Part shown: piece after piece, positions 7,955 through 10,993 of the stretch
Numbering within the stretch: the first letter of the stretch is position 1
Layout: each line of letters opens with the position of its first letter
Source of the DNA: Phellopilus nigrolimitatus
Taxonomy: Eukaryota; Basidiomycota; Agaricomycetes; Hymenochaetales; Hymenochaetaceae
Length of the DNA stretch: 10,993 nucleotides
Reading direction: 5' to 3'
NCBI GenBank assembly: GCA_021029095.1
Contig: JAJOHG010000618.1
Span: 1-10,993 of the forward strand
Translations under genes and position numbers: made by a program
Notes under the pieces: model-generated
The model's database searches: none
What the model was told of the DNA's origin: nothing
The model's input: the letters and a program-made list of their open reading frames with translations, nothing else

Positions 7955-8210
7955 TGTGTCCGTCTTGCGACCTCGAGGTCTTTGCTGTGGTCGTCGTTGA
8001 CAGTGACGGTTCAGAGCAAGATGCAAAATGCTCTGAGTCGAACGACGACTGTGCCCACTGCCCGGAGTCCGGACAAGCGCGGGTTCAAGCACTTTTGTGC
8101 AGATCCTACATAAAAGGAAATTCTCAAGCGAAACTCGAAATTTGCTCGACGTCAGGGTCACTTGTGCTCCTCCGGCTACTTTCGTCTTACGGCACTCTAC
8201 CAGCGATAAT
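7955..8210. promoter_or_regulatory. Divergent promoter between SLC1 and NOP14
   Basis: Only 256 bp separate the two opposing ATGs, so both genes must share or overlap their promoters. A TATA-like ACATAAAA lies near 8108-8115 and a GACGTC core near 8144-8149; neither is proven. Going toward NOP14, an upstream ATG at 8021 opens a 30-codon ORF ending at 8113, which matters only if the transcript starts that far upstream. Confidence 0.55.
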
Positions 8211-10993
8211 ATGGCAAAGGGATCCCAACTATCCCAGCTCCAATCTGCGCTCTCTCAAGCTGGTCTTAATCGCCAACCGCCGTTGGGAAAGAAGCGCAAG
8301 CATGCATCCTCTCGAGAAACGGACAACGACAAGAAAGCTAAGAAATTGCAAGAGATACAGCAGAAGCTGAATCCGTTCGATGTCAAGGTCACGAAACTCA
8401 AGCATGATGTAGGAGGAAGGAAGTTGAAGGGCGTTACCGGTCGGCCGCAGGAGAGCAAGCAAGCTGGCATTGAGCAGGTATGCTGAGTATTCACCGCAAC
8501 CTAGTGCTGTGACTGACGTAAATTAACATAGAGAAAGAAAACACTCCTCAAGGAATATGAGATGAAGAACCATGCAGGAGCCATTATTGACAGACGTTTC
8601 GGTGAAAACGACCCAAGCATGAATCCGGAGGAGCGCATGTTAGAACGTTTCACGAAGGAACGCCAGCGAACTTCCAAGGGTGCTGTATTTAATCTGGAAG
8701 ATGAAGATGACCTTACACATTACGGGCAAAGTTTGTCCAGGCTGGATGACTTTGACGACGCGGGTTTGGGTTTGGACGCGAATGACGATGACGACGAATC
8801 AGACGGTCTGTCTCATCTTATTTTTGCTATTTCAACTTCTTTTACATGGATGAATCGCAGGAAAATTGATAGACAAACCGTGAAAAATGTTCACTTTGGA
8901 GGATTCGACGATGACGATGAGGAAGAGGACGAAGAGGGGCAGGTACGCTGATTAATGGTTCTATGCAGCAGAACGCTAATGATAGTTTACGTCCTAGCCA
9001 CCAAGGAAGAAATCTAAAGCAGAGGTCATGGCGGAAGTCATTGCGAAAAGCAAACAACACAAGGTTAGCATTGTCTTTGGAGTAATCTATTTGCTCCCCC
9101 GCTCACATAAAGGATACGTCTATCATCTATTATCTCCTTTCAGTACGAGAGACAATCCCAAAAACAAGAAGATGCCGATACTCGCCACCAACTCGATCAG
9201 GAACTAGACCACATCCGTGGCTTACTTTTCGCCGGGACTGACGCTGACGGAGTCTCGACGAAGCTTGCAAATCAAAATAAGCACGAGGACCAAGATTACG
9301 ATCAGCATGTCCGCGAACTCTCACTTGATAAACGAGCGAGACCGAAAGACCGGACGAAGACGGAAGAAGAACTCGCATTGGAGACGAAGGAATCACTGGA
9401 GAAGGCGGAGAGGAAAAGGCAAAGACGCATGATGGGCGAAGATGACGAGAGCAGTGATGACGAAAAGCGAACAACCAAGAAGAAAGCTATAAGAAACACG
9501 GGCGCAGACGATCTTGAGGATGACTTCTTAGGCGACGATGATGTACGACTGGATGAGCTCGGAACAGGGCTTAAAGAAGATGAGGCTGCAGAAAGTTCAG
9601 GCGAGGCAGAGTCGGGCAGCGAAGTGGACGAAGAAATGCCCGAAGAGGATGACGATGATGATAGCAGCGATGGGGAGGATGGTTCTACCGACTCGGACGA
9701 TGAATCGGCCGGATCTCGAGTGTCGAAACCAAAACATTTAAAGACAAAAGGCAAGGCTATCGGAAAAGAGCTTCCGTTCACTTTCCCTTGCCCAGAATCG
9801 CATGACGAGTTTCTGACCATTGTCGAGGATATCGATGACGAAGACGTCCCTACCGTTGTTCAGCGGATCCGTGCACTATACCACCCGAGTCTCGGACAGG
9901 ACAATAAATTCAAACTCCAGGTTGGTTGTCAGATTCTATCATTTTGCAGATATTAACATTTCTATCACAGGCTTTGACTGGCGTGCTTATCGACTACATC
10001 CTGCACATTACCTCATCTCCTTCGCCAATGATTGGCCTCCTCCCCTCTTTCATTCCCCATCTTCATGCCCTGACCAGTTCATATCCCGTCGAATCCGCGG
10101 GTCATTTCATCTCAAAACTTAAGCTCATGCAAAAGAATCTCATGCGCGGCCTATCGAAAGGGGCGACTTCGTCCATTGCAAAAACGTGGCCAGGCACTTC
10201 TGAGCTAGCATTACTTTGGACGACAAGTCACATATGGCCGACTAGTGACATGAATCATCCTGTCATCTCTCCGACACGTCTACTGATGGGTTCTTACCTC
10301 GGACTTGGTCGCATTAGATCGCTTCGGGATATCTCGAGTGGTCTGTTCCTGTGCACGCTTTTTCTCCGTTTCGAAGAGTATTCAAAGCGTCTTGTCCCCG
10401 AAGTCGTAACCTTTCTTTTGAACGCGATCCTTCTCTTGGCTCCCCACCGCTACAAAGATGCGAAGTCTCTCCCAGGTGCCTTCCCTTGCCCTGACTTAAA
10501 TAGTGCTATTTGTCGGCCCTTGCGACTAGGCAAGAAAACTGCGAAGACATTGATCCCAGGGTTACCGAATCTTGTGAATATCCTGACGGATGAAACTACA
10601 AATGTTGAACAGGACAAGGTTGACCTTCTCGCGACATCGCTGGATCTCTTGGGTCGATTTGCAGACATGTACAAAAGCTTGGATGGGTTTATAGAACTCT
10701 TCCAACCTGCAGGCGCTGTATTAGATGTCCTTGATCATGAATGGGCTTCAGAGTCATTGAAGGTCTGTGGACATTTTCGCCAACTCTCTCACTGCACTTA
10801 TCTGCTGGTACCTTTTCCAGACAAAGCTTATGAATACGCAGGACATGCTAAGTCGATTGCTGAAATTGCTCGTCAGTCGAGGCGCCCCCTAGCTCTTCAA
10901 GCCCATAAGCCCATTCCTATTGCAACATACATCCCCAAATTTGAAAGCACCTCGTCAAGCTACATGCGGAAGAATGATCCCGATCACGAGCGG
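8211..10993 (+). CDS. NOP14: NOP14, nucleolar SSU processome protein (3' end cut by window)
   Basis: Seven exons: 8211-8477, 8532-8809, 8861-8942, 8998-9063, 9144-9920, 9971-10766, 10821-10993+. The 2439 nt give 813 codons, in frame to the edge. Nop14 is needed for 18S rRNA maturation and 40S assembly in the nucleolus. Family signatures: KKRK basic patch (27-30), NPFDVKV (54-60), GVTGRP (74-79), IDRRFGEND (108-116) then [20 protein letters not shown] before an acidic run, [15 protein letters not shown], and a long Asp/Glu/Ser-rich stretch (about 330-415). The helical C-terminal half follows, with [32 protein letters not shown] and DPDHER. The acidic runs are usual for the family. Yeast Nop14 is about 810 aa, so perhaps 60-100 residues lie beyond the window. 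Introns are 50-80 nt. The last donor was placed at 10767 (GTGGAC) because only it restores the [10 protein letters not shown] frame; the GTCTGT four bases earlier leads to a stop. Confidence 0.95.
8810..8860 (+). other. NOP14 intron 2: 51 nt, stop-free, frame-preserving
   Basis: This intron (donor GTCTCA, acceptor ATCGCAG) is a multiple of three and has no in-frame stop. Reading through adds 17 mostly hydrophobic residues between ESDGL and [15 protein letters not shown]. Splicing is preferred because the insert interrupts a conserved acidic-to-VHFGGF transition and is T-rich like an intron. The better-looking donor five bases upstream (GTCTGT) would shift the frame. Confidence 0.65.

Noticed and set aside
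9302..9820. Serine-rich minus-strand open frame
   Set aside because: It is the antisense of the Asp/Glu-rich segment of NOP14 (GAT/GAC/GAG codons read as Ser-rich on the other strand).
10763..10900. Premature stop in NOP14 near the right edge
   Set aside because: It appears only if the donor at 10763 is used; the donor at 10767 restores the conserved [10 protein letters not shown] frame.
1..10993. CRISPR arrays, tRNA or rRNA genes, insertion sequences, operon-type signals
   Set aside because: No spaced repeats, cloverleaf-like segments, terminal inverted repeats with transposase, or prokaryotic gene layout were found; the DNA is clearly eukaryotic.

Overview
The window looks like nuclear DNA of a basidiomycete fungus, most likely a mushroom-forming agaricomycete. 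Genes are split by many short GT-AG introns, mostly 51-80 nt, with CTNAC-like branch sites. Protein motifs match fungal families, and a remnant of the fungus-specific FunK1 kinase family, typical of Agaricomycetes, is present. No bacterial, viral, tRNA, rRNA, CRISPR or intact transposon features were seen.

Layout from left to right. (1) 1-514, minus: the 5' part of an unrecognised gene that runs off the left edge (tentative three-exon model). (2) 515-750: a short region next to two exact AACGCGTT boxes. (3) 751-1386, plus: a truncated FunK1-type kinase with its catalytic loop and DFD motif but no N-lobe start and no usual C-lobe. (4) 1387-1875: decayed sequence plus the 3' flank of the next gene, with AATAAA in a hairpin loop. 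(5) 1876-3511, minus: a ten-exon gene for a Pgc1-like phosphatidylglycerol phospholipase C / glycerophosphodiester phosphodiesterase (327 aa). (6) 3512-4249: intergenic. (7) 4250-5863, minus: a five-exon arrestin-like protein (455 aa). (8) 5864-6697: a probable leader/promoter for the arrestin gene and the 3' flank of the next gene. (9) 6698-7954, minus: a three-exon SLC1-type 1-acyl-sn-glycerol-3-phosphate acyltransferase (364 aa). (10) 7955-8210: a compact divergent promoter. (11) 8211-10993, plus: seven exons of NOP14, the small-subunit ribosome biogenesis factor, cut by the right edge after 813 codons.

Functionally the window is mostly housekeeping. SLC1 makes phosphatidic acid, the precursor of CDP-DAG lipids including phosphatidylglycerol, and the Pgc1-like enzyme degrades phosphatidylglycerol. 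The arrestin between them is a probable trafficking adaptor. NOP14 shares a promoter interval with SLC1. The left 1.5 kb is the accessory part. All gene models were spliced by eye from conserved motifs and reading-frame continuity. I found no convincing new multi-gene system. The most unusual points are a 20-nt microexon carrying the Pgc1 catalytic His-Arg, a stop-free frame-preserving intron in NOP14, and the unrecognised gene at the left edge.
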